Assembly: GCA_001873105.1 (NCBI GenBank)
Contig: MNYN01000028.1
Coordinates: 1-56,981, forward strand
Direction: 5' to 3'
Length of the DNA stretch: 56,981 nucleotides
Source: Flavobacteriaceae bacterium CG2_30_34_30
Lineage (GTDB): Bacteria; Bacteroidota; Bacteroidia; Flavobacteriales; Flavobacteriaceae
The position numbers and the translations under genes were made by a program. This document shows, in pieces, positions 26,815-36,685 of this stretch. The stretch's first letter is position 1. The number at the start of each line of letters is the position of its first letter. Below the pieces are notes generated by a model, which ran no database searches, was not told the DNA's origin, and saw only the letters and a program-made list of their open reading frames with translations.

Positions 26815-27213
26815 ATGGAAAAAATTTATAATTTAATTATAGTTGGTGTTCTTTTATTGATTTCTGGCTCTTTATTTTCTCAAAATCTTAATCCAACACA
26901 ATTATCAGGAAGACTCTCTGCTGAAAATGAACTTACTATTTCACTATCTGGAGTAAAAGTAAACAACATTATTGACACAAAATTTACCTTAATAAAAACC
27001 AATAAAACTGCAATTGCTGTAGCAGAATCGTTACTTTTTGGTATCTACGGAGAAAAAACTATCTTAAATCAAAAACCTTATGAAGTGCATCATATTAACA
27101 ACTATTGGGTTTTAAGAGGAACGCCTAATAAGGATGTTTCAGGAAGTGGTAGTTTTTTATTAATTCTTGACGATAAAGACGGCAGAGTGATAAGAATGGA
27201 CTATTTAAAATAA
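26815..27213 (+). CDS. YbbC/YhhH-like NTF2-fold immunity protein, exported
   Basis: A 132-residue protein with a signal peptide (about 1-22, ending LFSQ). The rest resembles the NTF2-fold immunity domain (YbbC/YhhH family): AVAESLLFGIYGEKTILNQKPYEV, then NNYWVLRGTP, a glycine-containing turn and the terminal DDKDGRVIRMDYLK. Such proteins are thought to neutralise polymorphic toxins, but no toxin gene is adjacent. It stands alone, head-on to ligA with only 5 nt between the stops. The family match rests on pattern recognition; an alternative is a general periplasmic protein with the same fold. Confidence 0.65.
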   Translation: MEKIYNLIIVGVLLLISGSLFSQNLNPTQLSGRLSAENELTISLSGVKVNNIIDTKFTLIKTNKTAIAVAESLLFGIYGEKTILNQKPYEVHHINNYWVLRGTPNKDVSGSGSFLLILDDKDGRVIRMDYLK

Positions 27214-27218
27214 GAAAT

Positions 27219-29291
<2,073 letters not shown>

Positions 29292-29315
29292 TTAATTGAG
29301 AATAAATTATAAACT

Positions 29316-30206
29316 TTAAAATTTTCCTAAAACCATTCTGTCTTTACCATATAAATCTTTGCGCAATTCCAAGTTTTTAAATCCTTCTTTTTCTAGTAAA
29401 GAAACTACATTAGCACCCTGATTTTCATTAATTTCAAAATATAAAGACCCGCCAACATTTAAATGACTTTTTGCCAATGCTGCTATTTTTTTATAAAATA
29501 GTAAGGCATCCGCATCAGAAACAAACAATGCTACATGAGGCTCATTTTCTAAAACATTGTTACTCATTTTATCTTTTTCTTCTTCCTTAATATATGGTGG
29601 ATTTGAAACAATAATATCCCATGTTCCTCCTAAATCTGAAGTATTTAAAATATCCATTTTCAAAAAGGTAATTTTTACTTCGTTTTTTTGTGCGTTCTTC
29701 CTTGCGGTTGCAAGTGCTTTTTCAGAAACATCTAAAGCAGAAACCATTGCATTTGGCAGATTCTTTGCTAAAGTTATCGCTATGCAGCCGCTACCTGTGC
29801 CGATATCTAAAATAGAGATTTGTTGTTGGTTTGAAGTAAGTGTTTTAGTGAAAGCTAAATTGTCTAAACTAAAAGATTTTTGGGATTCTAAAATCCAATC
29901 AACCAATTCTTCGGTTTCTGGTCTGGGAATTAAAACCGATGCATTTACTAAAAAAGGAAGAGAGTAAAACTCCGTTTCCCCTACAATATATTGAATGGGA
30001 ATTTGTTTTTTTAATTTTTCTAAAGCCGATTGTAAATGCTGCTCTACTTCTAAAGGCATTTCATTTTCCTGATTGAGTATCCCTTCTGCCCTGTTCCATT
30101 TCAAATAATGTCGGTTAAGTATCGAAAAAAAAGAGTCGATTTCCTCTAGAGGATAAAGAGATTTCAATTGATTAATAAAAAAGGTTTTATACGTTTTTAC
30201 ATTCAT
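29316..30206 (-). CDS. prmC: Peptide chain release factor N5-glutamine methyltransferase
   Basis: Methylates the GGQ glutamine of release factors with SAM. The Rossmann SAM site ILDIGTGSGCIAI and the catalytic NPPYIKEEE motif are intact, preceded by the N-terminal helical domain that holds the release factor (IPIQYIVGETEFYSLPFLVN). The ATG at 30206 (MNVKTYKTFF) is preferred over 30233, which would add nine atypical residues, giving 296 residues. A TATCTTTT sequence just before the ATG is a one-mismatch -7 box. Confidence 0.93.
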   Translation of the reverse strand: MNVKTYKTFFINQLKSLYPLEEIDSFFSILNRHYLKWNRAEGILNQENEMPLEVEQHLQSALEKLKKQIPIQYIVGETEFYSLPFLVNASVLIPRPETEELVDWILESQKSFSLDNLAFTKTLTSNQQQISILDIGTGSGCIAITLAKNLPNAMVSALDVSEKALATARKNAQKNEVKITFLKMDILNTSDLGGTWDIIVSNPPYIKEEEKDKMSNNVLENEPHVALFVSDADALLFYKKIAALAKSHLNVGGSLYFEINENQGANVVSLLEKEGFKNLELRKDLYGKDRMVLGKF

Positions 30207-30268
30207 AGGTAAAAGATAACGTTCCACTCTCAAAAACGTTTAAAGATTTTATATTTTGGCTCACCCGA

Positions 30269-30310
30269 AACTGCCAAAAAAGGCAGTTCTGACCTCTCCA
30301 AAGGAGAGGT
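30269..30310. repeat. Two adjacent short hairpins, probable dispersed intergenic repeat
   Basis: AACTGCC-(A6)-GGCAGTT (30269-30288) is followed 3 nt later by ACCTCTCC-AAA-GGAGAGGT (30292-30310). Both stems are perfect and clearly more GC-rich than the surroundings. They lie between divergently placed prmC and the GNAT gene terminus, in a 200-nt gap that otherwise shows nothing. Confidence 0.6.
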
Positions 30311-30432
30311 AAATAGGAAACCCAGACCCAAGAGTCAGAGAATTTTTAGAATAAAAAAAGTTTTCCGAATAGCGCATATAATAAATAAGGCATCCTTGTT
30401 GGTAAAAATTCTAATTCTATCTATTAAAAAAA

Positions 30433-30918
30433 TCAAATTTCCTTCAACATCCACACATTACACGCATAATGTCCGGTATCGCCCATGGGTTTGTCTAAAG
30501 GCTGAAAACCTACTTTAGCATATAATTTTTGTGCATCCTTCATATAAGGCATGGTTTCTAAATAGCATTTTTCAAACCCGAATGCCTTGGCATTTTTTAA
30601 ACACTTATCCATCATTAGTGAGCCAAATCCACGTCCTCTTGCTTGTGGTGAAAAGTACATTTTTTGTAATTCGCATACGTTGCCTTCAAAATTATCTAAA
30701 GGACGCACGCCGGCACCTCCAATAATTTTACTGTTTTCTTCTAAAACAAAATAACAAGATTTATCTTGTGTGTAGGTTTCAAACATGCGGTCTAAAGAAG
30801 TATCGGCATATGCAGTGCCTATTTTTGGAACTCCAAATTCAACCAAAACCTCTCTAATTACCTTAGCAATCTGTGGATTATCTTTTTGTTTAATAGGTCG
30901 GATAACTATCTCGTTCAT
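30433..30918 (-). CDS. GNAT family N-acetyltransferase
   Basis: A 161-residue acetyl-CoA-dependent transferase. The acetyl-CoA loop is in FSPQARGRGFGSLMMDKCL (about 91-109), and the fold continues with FGFEKCYLETMPYMKDAQKLYAKVGF. Its end, PLDKPMGDTGHYACNVWMLKEI, is typical of a flavobacterial subfamily. The substrate is unknown. It is transcribed divergently from ribD, and the two promoters overlap. Confidence 0.85.
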   Translation of the reverse strand: MNEIVIRPIKQKDNPQIAKVIREVLVEFGVPKIGTAYADTSLDRMFETYTQDKSCYFVLEENSKIIGGAGVRPLDNFEGNVCELQKMYFSPQARGRGFGSLMMDKCLKNAKAFGFEKCYLETMPYMKDAQKLYAKVGFQPLDKPMGDTGHYACNVWMLKEI

Positions 30919-30933
30919 TCTAGATTAATATGC

Positions 30934-30941
30934 TATTTTTG
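30934..30941 (+). promoter_or_regulatory. -7 box of ribD operon
   Basis: TATTTTTG on the plus strand, 26 nt before the TTG start of ribD. It overlaps the initiation region of the opposing GNAT promoter. Confidence 0.55.
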
Positions 30942-30946
30942 TACAG

Positions 30947-30954
30947 CAAAGTTA
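30947..30954 (-). promoter_or_regulatory. -7 box of the GNAT gene
   Basis: TAACTTTG on the minus strand. It is only 5 nt from the plus-strand -7 box, so polymerase cannot occupy both at once. Confidence 0.5.
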
Positions 30955-30967
30955 ATCTAATTTTTAG

Positions 30968-32017
30968 TTGCACACACATCAAAAATATATAGAAAGGTGC
31001 CTTATTTTGGCAAAAAATGGATTAGGAACTACCTATCCTAACCCCATGGTGGGAAGTGTGGTGGTATATAAAGGACAAATAATTGGCGAAGGGTGGCATC
31101 AAAAAGCTGGTCAAGCACACGCAGAAGTTCTTGCTATAAAAAGCGTTAAAGACCAATCGCTTTTAAAAAAAGCTACCATTTATGTGAGTTTAGAACCTTG
31201 CAGTCATTTTGGCAAAACCCCACCCTGTGCTGATTTAATTATTGCTAAAAAAATTCCAAAAGTGGTTATTGGTGGTTTGGATCCAAATGAAAAAGTAGCA
31301 GGTCGTGGGGTAAAAAAGTTGCTCGAAGCAGGATGTAAAGTCCTTGTTGGCGTTTTAGAAAAGGAATGTCAGGAGCTCAATAAGCGTTTTTTTACTTTTC
31401 ACATTAAAAAAAGACCTTATATAATCTTAAAATGGGCACAAACAGAAGACGGATTTATTGCTCCCCTTAATCAAGAAAAAGGGAAACCTTTTTGGATTTC
31501 CAATACCTATTCTAAACAATTAGTACACAAATGGCGCTCTGAGGAACAAGCTATTTTAGTAGGAACCACCACAGCTATAAAAGACAATCCACAATTGAAT
31601 GTACGGCTTTGGGAAGGCGAAAACCCCATGCGAATAGTATTAGACCGAAATTTAAAACTTCCGAAAGATTCCTTTATACTAGACAAAAGCATCAAAAGCC
31701 TTGTTTTTACTTCTGAAGAAAATGCAAGCAAAACCATGGCTTCTGAAAATGTAATTTTTGAAGCCATCGATTTTGAAAAAGAGGTGCCAAAACAAATTTG
31801 TGATGTTCTCTTTAAACACCAAATTCAATCGATAATAATTGAAGGTGGTGCTATAACCCTACAATCGTTTATTGATACTAACCTTTGGGACGAAGCCAGA
31901 GTTTTTAAAAGCAATAACAAACTAGTGCAAGGAATAAAAGCACCAGATTTAAAAGGTAAAATACGTTCAAAAGAACACCTAGAAAGAGAACTACTAACAA
32001 CTTACACCCATGATTAA
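30968..32017 (+). CDS. ribD: Bifunctional pyrimidine deaminase/reductase RibD
   Basis: Second and third steps of riboflavin synthesis. The N-terminal deaminase domain (about 1-145) carries the zinc motifs AHAEVLAI and PCSHFGKTPPCAD. The C-terminal reductase domain (about 147-349) has LKWAQTEDGFIA and the IIIEGGAITLQSF nucleotide loop. The TTG start gives MHTHQKYIERCLILAKNG, the expected N terminus. It has 349 residues. The last 8 nt overlap the HAD gene. No other rib genes and no FMN riboswitch are seen nearby. Confidence 0.95.
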   Translation: MHTHQKYIERCLILAKNGLGTTYPNPMVGSVVVYKGQIIGEGWHQKAGQAHAEVLAIKSVKDQSLLKKATIYVSLEPCSHFGKTPPCADLIIAKKIPKVVIGGLDPNEKVAGRGVKKLLEAGCKVLVGVLEKECQELNKRFFTFHIKKRPYIILKWAQTEDGFIAPLNQEKGKPFWISNTYSKQLVHKWRSEEQAILVGTTTAIKDNPQLNVRLWEGENPMRIVLDRNLKLPKDSFILDKSIKSLVFTSEENASKTMASENVIFEAIDFEKEVPKQICDVLFKHQIQSIIIEGGAITLQSFIDTNLWDEARVFKSNNKLVQGIKAPDLKGKIRSKEHLERELLTTYTHD

Positions 32018-32618
32018 AACACTTTTATTTGATTTTGGTGATGTGTTTTTAAACTTAGATAAACAGGCAACCATTCGGGAATTACAGAAATTAGGAATAA
32101 AAGAATTTACTGCTGAAATGCTCCTTTGGAATCAAGCTTATGAAAAAGGAACAATTTCTACAGAAACCTTTATAAAAAATTATCAACAAGTGTTTCCTTT
32201 CGTGTCAAAAAAATCATTACTAAAAGCTTGGAATGCTATTTTATTAGATTTTCCACCACCGCGATTGGATTTTATACAAAAACTTGCAAAAAAAAAGTCA
32301 TTTCAATTACTCCTATTAAGTAACACAAATGAAATACATATCGATTGGGTAAAAAATAATATTGAACCATTTGATGCTTTTAAAGCTTGTTTTGATGGAT
32401 TTTATTTATCCCACGAAATAGCATTACGAAAACCCGAAATAGATTGTTACCAATTTATTTTAGACCAACACCACCTGAAACCTGAAGAAATATTATTTAT
32501 AGATGACACCAAGGAAAACACCGATGCTGCCAAAGAATTAGGGTTTCAAGTATGGAATATACAGCCCAAAAAAGAAGATATCATACAATTATTTAAACAA
32601 AAAGAACTTTTCTTATGA
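32010..32618 (+). CDS. HAD family hydrolase (phosphatase)
   Basis: A 202-residue HAD-like phosphatase. Motif I is FDFGDVFLNLD (about 7-17), motif II is in LLLLSNTNE, and motifs III/IV are in ALRKPEIDCY and EEILFIDDTKENTDAA. The helical cap is small. It overlaps ribD by 8 nt and the transporter by 4 nt (ATGA), so translation is coupled. The place next to ribD raises the possibility that it dephosphorylates the riboflavin intermediate, a step filled by HAD enzymes in other bacteria; this is only an inference from position. Confidence 0.88.
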   Translation: MIKTLLFDFGDVFLNLDKQATIRELQKLGIKEFTAEMLLWNQAYEKGTISTETFIKNYQQVFPFVSKKSLLKAWNAILLDFPPPRLDFIQKLAKKKSFQLLLLSNTNEIHIDWVKNNIEPFDAFKACFDGFYLSHEIALRKPEIDCYQFILDQHHLKPEEILFIDDTKENTDAAKELGFQVWNIQPKKEDIIQLFKQKELFL

Positions 32619-33466
32619 TATATCTGGCTCTTAGCATCCTTGTTTCTTCTTTTCTATATGTGGTTTTCAATCTATTTGAACGATTTAAAATTCATACTCT
32701 TCATGCTATTGTTGTAAATTATATGGTAGCTTTTGGTTGTGGGATTCTTTTTTCAAACACCTCACTAAGTGTACAAGAAATTTACCAAACACCTTGGTTT
32801 TTTGGAGCTCTTGGCCTAGGAGTACTATTTGTTTTCATCTTTAACATTATGGCCATAACGGTGCAAAGAAGTGGACTATCGGTTGCCTCCATTGCTACAA
32901 AAATGTCTGTGGTAATTCCTGTGATTTTCGGATTTTTTATGTATAAAGAAAGTGCTGGATTTCTTAAAATTATAGGAATATTATTGGCATTAATCGCCGT
33001 TTATCTTGCCTCTATTAAAAGTAAAGAAGGCGTTAAAATAAGAAATTTAATTTTTCCTATACTGCTGTTTTTAGGCTCCGGCATCATAGATACCTCTTTA
33101 AAATATTTGCAAAACACACATATAAAAGATGAAAATTTATCTATCTTTTCTGCAATAACCTTTTTATTTGCTGGGCTAAGCGGGTTATTATTTGCCATTC
33201 TTAAACATGACCTTAAAATAAGTTGGAAAAGCATTATTGCAGGAATTTGTTTAGGAATACCCAACTATTTTTCTATTGTCACTCTTATGAAAGCATTAGC
33301 CACAGAAGGATTAGAAAGCTCCTCGGTGTTTACCATTAATAACGTGGGTGTCGTAATGCTCTCCACGCTTTTAGGGTTATTTTTCTTTAAAGAAAGACTT
33401 TTAACAAAAAATTGGATAGGCGTTTTATTAGCTATTATCAGTATTTTTTTAGTAGTTTACAGATAA
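32615..33466 (+). CDS. EamA/DMT family transporter
   Basis: A 283-residue inner-membrane protein with about ten hydrophobic helices in two repeated halves, as in the drug/metabolite transporter superfamily. The N half ends in the IGILLALIAVYLASIK helix and the C half in WIGVLLAIISIFLVVYR, the paired last helices of EamA repeats. The substrate cannot be read. It overlaps the HAD gene by 4 nt and is followed 11 nt later by the IMPACT-family gene, extending the ribD operon. Confidence 0.85.
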   Translation: MIYLALSILVSSFLYVVFNLFERFKIHTLHAIVVNYMVAFGCGILFSNTSLSVQEIYQTPWFFGALGLGVLFVFIFNIMAITVQRSGLSVASIATKMSVVIPVIFGFFMYKESAGFLKIIGILLALIAVYLASIKSKEGVKIRNLIFPILLFLGSGIIDTSLKYLQNTHIKDENLSIFSAITFLFAGLSGLLFAILKHDLKISWKSIIAGICLGIPNYFSIVTLMKALATEGLESSSVFTINNVGVVMLSTLLGLFFFKERLLTKNWIGVLLAIISIFLVVYR

Positions 33467-33477
33467 ACAAAAATATT

Positions 33478-34089
33478 TTGGAACCATCAGATTCTTATAA
33501 AACAATTGCAAAACCAAGCGAAGAAACACTTTTAAAAGAAAAGAGCAGTAAGTTTTTTGGATACGCCTTCCCTATTGAAAAAGAAGAAGACATAACAGAA
33601 TGTTTAGAAACCTTAAAACACAAACATAAAACAGCCCGTCATTTTTGCTATGCCTACCAACTAGGAACAGAAACCATTCGCTATCGCGTAAACGATGACG
33701 GCGAACCATCCAACAGCGCAGGAATGCCTATTTACGGGCAGATACAATCGTTTGATATCACCAATGTGCTTGTGGTGGTCGTGCGCTATTTTGGCGGCAC
33801 AAAATTGGGGGTTGGCGGCTTGATAAGTGCCTATAAAACCTCGGCCAAAGAGACCTTGGAAGCCTCAGAAATTATTAGCAAAACCATCGATGTTACTTTT
33901 CAAATCACATTTGATTACAAAAATATGAATAGAGTGATGCGGGTGATTAAGGAAAAACAGTTGCACATTCTAGAACAAAAAATGGCTTTAAATTGTACTA
34001 TTTTTATATCGGTCAGAAAAAACATCGCAGAAGAAGTTCAATCTATTTTTGAATCGATTTATAAAGTTTCTATCCAATCCATTTCCTAA
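33478..34089 (+). CDS. IMPACT/YigZ family protein
   Basis: A 203-residue protein of the UPF0029/YigZ family. The family signature covers RHFCYAYQLG, NDDGEPSNSAGMPIYGQI and VVRYFGGTKLGVGGLISAY. A C-terminal DUF1949-like domain follows. Relatives bind nucleic acid or ribosomes and are linked to translation control; the bacterial role is poorly defined. The TTG at 33478 (MEPSDSYKTIAKPSEETL) fits relatives better than the upstream frame opening inside the transporter gene. The stop faces the thioesterase stop 21 nt away. Confidence 0.88.
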   Translation: MEPSDSYKTIAKPSEETLLKEKSSKFFGYAFPIEKEEDITECLETLKHKHKTARHFCYAYQLGTETIRYRVNDDGEPSNSAGMPIYGQIQSFDITNVLVVVVRYFGGTKLGVGGLISAYKTSAKETLEASEIISKTIDVTFQITFDYKNMNRVMRVIKEKQLHILEQKMALNCTIFISVRKNIAEEVQSIFESIYKVSIQSIS

Positions 34090-34110
34090 TGAAAAAATAA
34101 AAAACATTAA

Positions 34111-34518
34111 TTAAAATTCGCTATTTCTAAATTTTTCCAATAAATAATCAGGCGCCATCATCGGTTTTTTTGTTTCTTTATTTATAAATACCAAAGTGGT
34201 TTCTGCGGTGGTAATTAATTCCTTTTTTTGGTTAAAAATTTCATAAAAAAAGTGTATTCTTATTGTAGGAATTTTCTTAATTTCTGTTTTCACCGTTAGC
34301 ACGTCATCATAATGGGCAGATTGTTTAAACTTTACGCTAAAATCTATTACAGGAAGTAGGATGCCATTATCCTCCATCCATTTATAGGAAAGCCCCAGTT
34401 TTCTTAACCATTCGGTGCGTCCCATCTCAAAATATTGAGCATAATTGCCATAATATACTACTCCCATTTGATCAGTTTCCCCATACCTTACACGCAATTG
34501 TAAAAAATCTGTTTTCAT
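34111..34518 (-). CDS. Acyl-CoA thioesterase, 4HBT (YbgC/FadM-like) family
   Basis: A hot-dog-fold thioesterase of 135 residues from the ATG at 34518. The 4-hydroxybenzoyl-CoA thioesterase motif DQMGVVYYGNYAQYFEMGRTEWLR has the catalytic Asp (here in GETDQMG). The frame is open further upstream to 34635, but the extra residues are basic, low in complexity and lie across the promoter area, and relatives begin at MKTDFLQLRVRYGETD. It hydrolyses acyl-CoA esters; the preferred chain is not readable. It is divergent from dnaA. Confidence 0.85.
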   Translation of the reverse strand: MKTDFLQLRVRYGETDQMGVVYYGNYAQYFEMGRTEWLRKLGLSYKWMEDNGILLPVIDFSVKFKQSAHYDDVLTVKTEIKKIPTIRIHFFYEIFNQKKELITTAETTLVFINKETKKPMMAPDYLLEKFRNSEF

Positions 34519-34720
34519 TTGTATTTTTATTTTGAAAGGGTACTTTTTTTTTGTAGTTTTAAACTCTTGCATTATGAGAAAAAAAAATTGAATATTCAAT
34601 ACCCTAACCGTTTTTTTTTTCAATAATTTGTTCACATATTTGCAGTATTAAAATCCAAGGGAAATTCATTTTCTCTTTTTTTTTCAGAACTAACTAATTA
34701 AATAAATTACACCTTTTGGT

Positions 34721-36148
34721 ATGAGCAAAACTGCGCAATCAGTTTGGACGAACTGCCTGACTTTTATAGCAGACAACATCTCCCCACAAGCATATAAAAC
34801 TTGGTTCGAGCCCATACAAGCCGTTAAACTAACTGACAACGCTTTAAGTATTCAAGTTCCTAGCAAATTTTTTTACGAATGGCTGGAAGAACATTATGTA
34901 AAACTTTTAAAAGTTTCTCTTACCAAAGAATTGGGGGAACATGCCAAGCTGGTTTACATAATTAAAATGGAAAATACCTACGGGAACAAACAACCCTTTA
35001 CCGAAAAAATTCCCAGCTCCAATAGAGCACAAGCAAAATACCAAGAGGTAGATGTACCTATAAAAAATAAAAATCCCGAGTTAAGAAACCCTTTTATTAT
35101 TCCCGGAATCCGAAATGTAAAAATTGAATCGCAACTCAACCCTAATTATAATTTTGACAACTTTTTAGAAGGTGATTCCAACCGACTTGCGCGTTCTGCA
35201 GGGTTAGCAGTTGCCAATAAACCCGGTGGCACCTCCTTTAATCCGCTATTGGTTTTTGGTGGTGTAGGTTTAGGCAAAACGCATTTAGCTCACGCTATTG
35301 GCGTCGAAATAAAAGACAAATATCCTGAAAAAACCGTACTTTATATTTCTGCTGAAAAATTTACACAGCAATATATCGAATCGGTTAAAAAAAATAACCG
35401 AAATGATTTTATTCATTTCTACCAAATAATTGATATCCTAATTGTAGATGACATTCAGTTTCTTTCTGGAAAATCAGGAACGCAAGATGTTTTCTTTCAC
35501 ATTTTTAATCACTTACACCAAAACGGAAAGCAGGTTATTTTAACGAGTGACAAAGCACCGGTAGATATGATTGATATAGAGCAACGATTGTTGTCCCGAT
35601 TTAAATGGGGTCTTTCAGCGGAACTACAACATCCTGATTTTGAAACCCGTGTGTCGATTATAAAAAACAAATTGTATCGTGATGGTGTGGAAATGCACGA
35701 AGATATCATCGAGTTTTTGGCAAATAATATCAAAACAAACATCCGAGAATTAGAAGGGGCTATCATTTCATTAATCGCCCATTCCTCCTTCAACAGAAAA
35801 GAAATTACCATAGATTTAGCTCGGAAAATTGTTGATAACTACGTAAAACATACCAAAAGAGAAGTTTCTATAGATTACATTCAAAAAGTAGTTTCTGATT
35901 ATTTTCAAATGGATGTGGATACTTTACAATCAAAAACCAGAAAACGACATATTGTACAAGCCAGACAATTGGCAATGTTTTTTGCAAAAAAATTCACTAA
36001 AGCATCTTTGGCAAGTATCGGTTCACAAATTGGAAGACGCGATCACGCCACCGTCCTTCACGCTTGTAAAACAGTTGATAATTTATCGTTGACAGATAAG
36101 CAATTTCGAAAATACGTAGAAGACCTTACCAAAAAATTGACTATTTAA
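34721..36148 (+). CDS. dnaA: Chromosomal replication initiator protein DnaA
   Basis: Initiates replication by binding DnaA boxes. It has 475 residues: domain I (about 1-85, WTNCLTFIADNISPQAYKTWFEPI), a variable linker, AAA+ domain III with Walker A GGVGLGKTH (180-188) and Walker B LIVDDIQFLSGK, and the DNA-binding domain IV with the DnaA signature GRRDHATVLHACKTV. One DnaA-like site (TTGTTCACA, 34628-34636) lies upstream and might serve autoregulation, but I see no box cluster or AT-rich unwinding element, so oriC is probably elsewhere. The phosphatase gene follows after 13 nt. Confidence 0.97.
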   Translation: MSKTAQSVWTNCLTFIADNISPQAYKTWFEPIQAVKLTDNALSIQVPSKFFYEWLEEHYVKLLKVSLTKELGEHAKLVYIIKMENTYGNKQPFTEKIPSSNRAQAKYQEVDVPIKNKNPELRNPFIIPGIRNVKIESQLNPNYNFDNFLEGDSNRLARSAGLAVANKPGGTSFNPLLVFGGVGLGKTHLAHAIGVEIKDKYPEKTVLYISAEKFTQQYIESVKKNNRNDFIHFYQIIDILIVDDIQFLSGKSGTQDVFFHIFNHLHQNGKQVILTSDKAPVDMIDIEQRLLSRFKWGLSAELQHPDFETRVSIIKNKLYRDGVEMHEDIIEFLANNIKTNIRELEGAIISLIAHSSFNRKEITIDLARKIVDNYVKHTKREVSIDYIQKVVSDYFQMDVDTLQSKTRKRHIVQARQLAMFFAKKFTKASLASIGSQIGRRDHATVLHACKTVDNLSLTDKQFRKYVEDLTKKLTI

Positions 36149-36161
36149 AATTTCATTTTCC

Positions 36162-36620
36162 ATGAAGACAAAAATTTTAATGGTTTGTCTTGGCAATATC
36201 TGTAGATCTCCATTAGCAGAAGGCATTTTAAAATCGAAACTAGACCCAAATTATTTTTTTGTAGATTCGGCAGGCACAGGCGATTGGCATGTAAACCAGG
36301 CACCAGATCCACGAAGTATTACTATTGCAAAAAAACATGGATTGGACATTAGTGAGCAACGTGGTCGCCAATTCAGAACATCTGATTTTAAAGATTTTGA
36401 TCACATTTTTGTGATGGACAATTCCAATTTAAAAGACCTCCTATTACTAACAAAAAACAAAGAAGAAAGAGAAAAAGTAAAATTAATTTTAAATGCACTT
36501 TTTGAAAACGAAAATGTGGACGTTCCCGATCCTTATTATGGAAACGAGGATGATTTTAATCACATTTTTAAACTATTGGATGAGGCTTGTACTGTACTTT
36601 CTGAAAAACTTTCCAACTAA
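36162..36620 (+). CDS. Low-molecular-weight protein-tyrosine phosphatase
   Basis: A 152-residue phosphatase with the P-loop CLGNICRSP (about residues 7-15) and the general acid Asp in VPDPYYG. Such enzymes dephosphorylate protein tyrosines, in several bacteria those controlling exopolysaccharide synthesis, but no kinase or polysaccharide locus is adjacent. It follows dnaA by 13 nt and is probably co-transcribed with it. Confidence 0.93.
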   Translation: MKTKILMVCLGNICRSPLAEGILKSKLDPNYFFVDSAGTGDWHVNQAPDPRSITIAKKHGLDISEQRGRQFRTSDFKDFDHIFVMDNSNLKDLLLLTKNKEEREKVKLILNALFENENVDVPDPYYGNEDDFNHIFKLLDEACTVLSEKLSN

Positions 36621-36685
36621 CTATTTCACTAAAAATTAAGAAGATTTTTTTATTTATCTTAGTGCCTTAAATTAATTCTTTTGCT

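Noticed and set aside
34519-34635. Longer thioesterase reading frame
   Set aside because: The extra residues are low-complexity basic sequence translated from A/T runs in the promoter area; relatives start at 34518.
34600-34720. oriC next to dnaA
   Set aside because: Only one weak DnaA-like 9-mer upstream and no cluster or unwinding element; dnaA is often away from the origin in this group.
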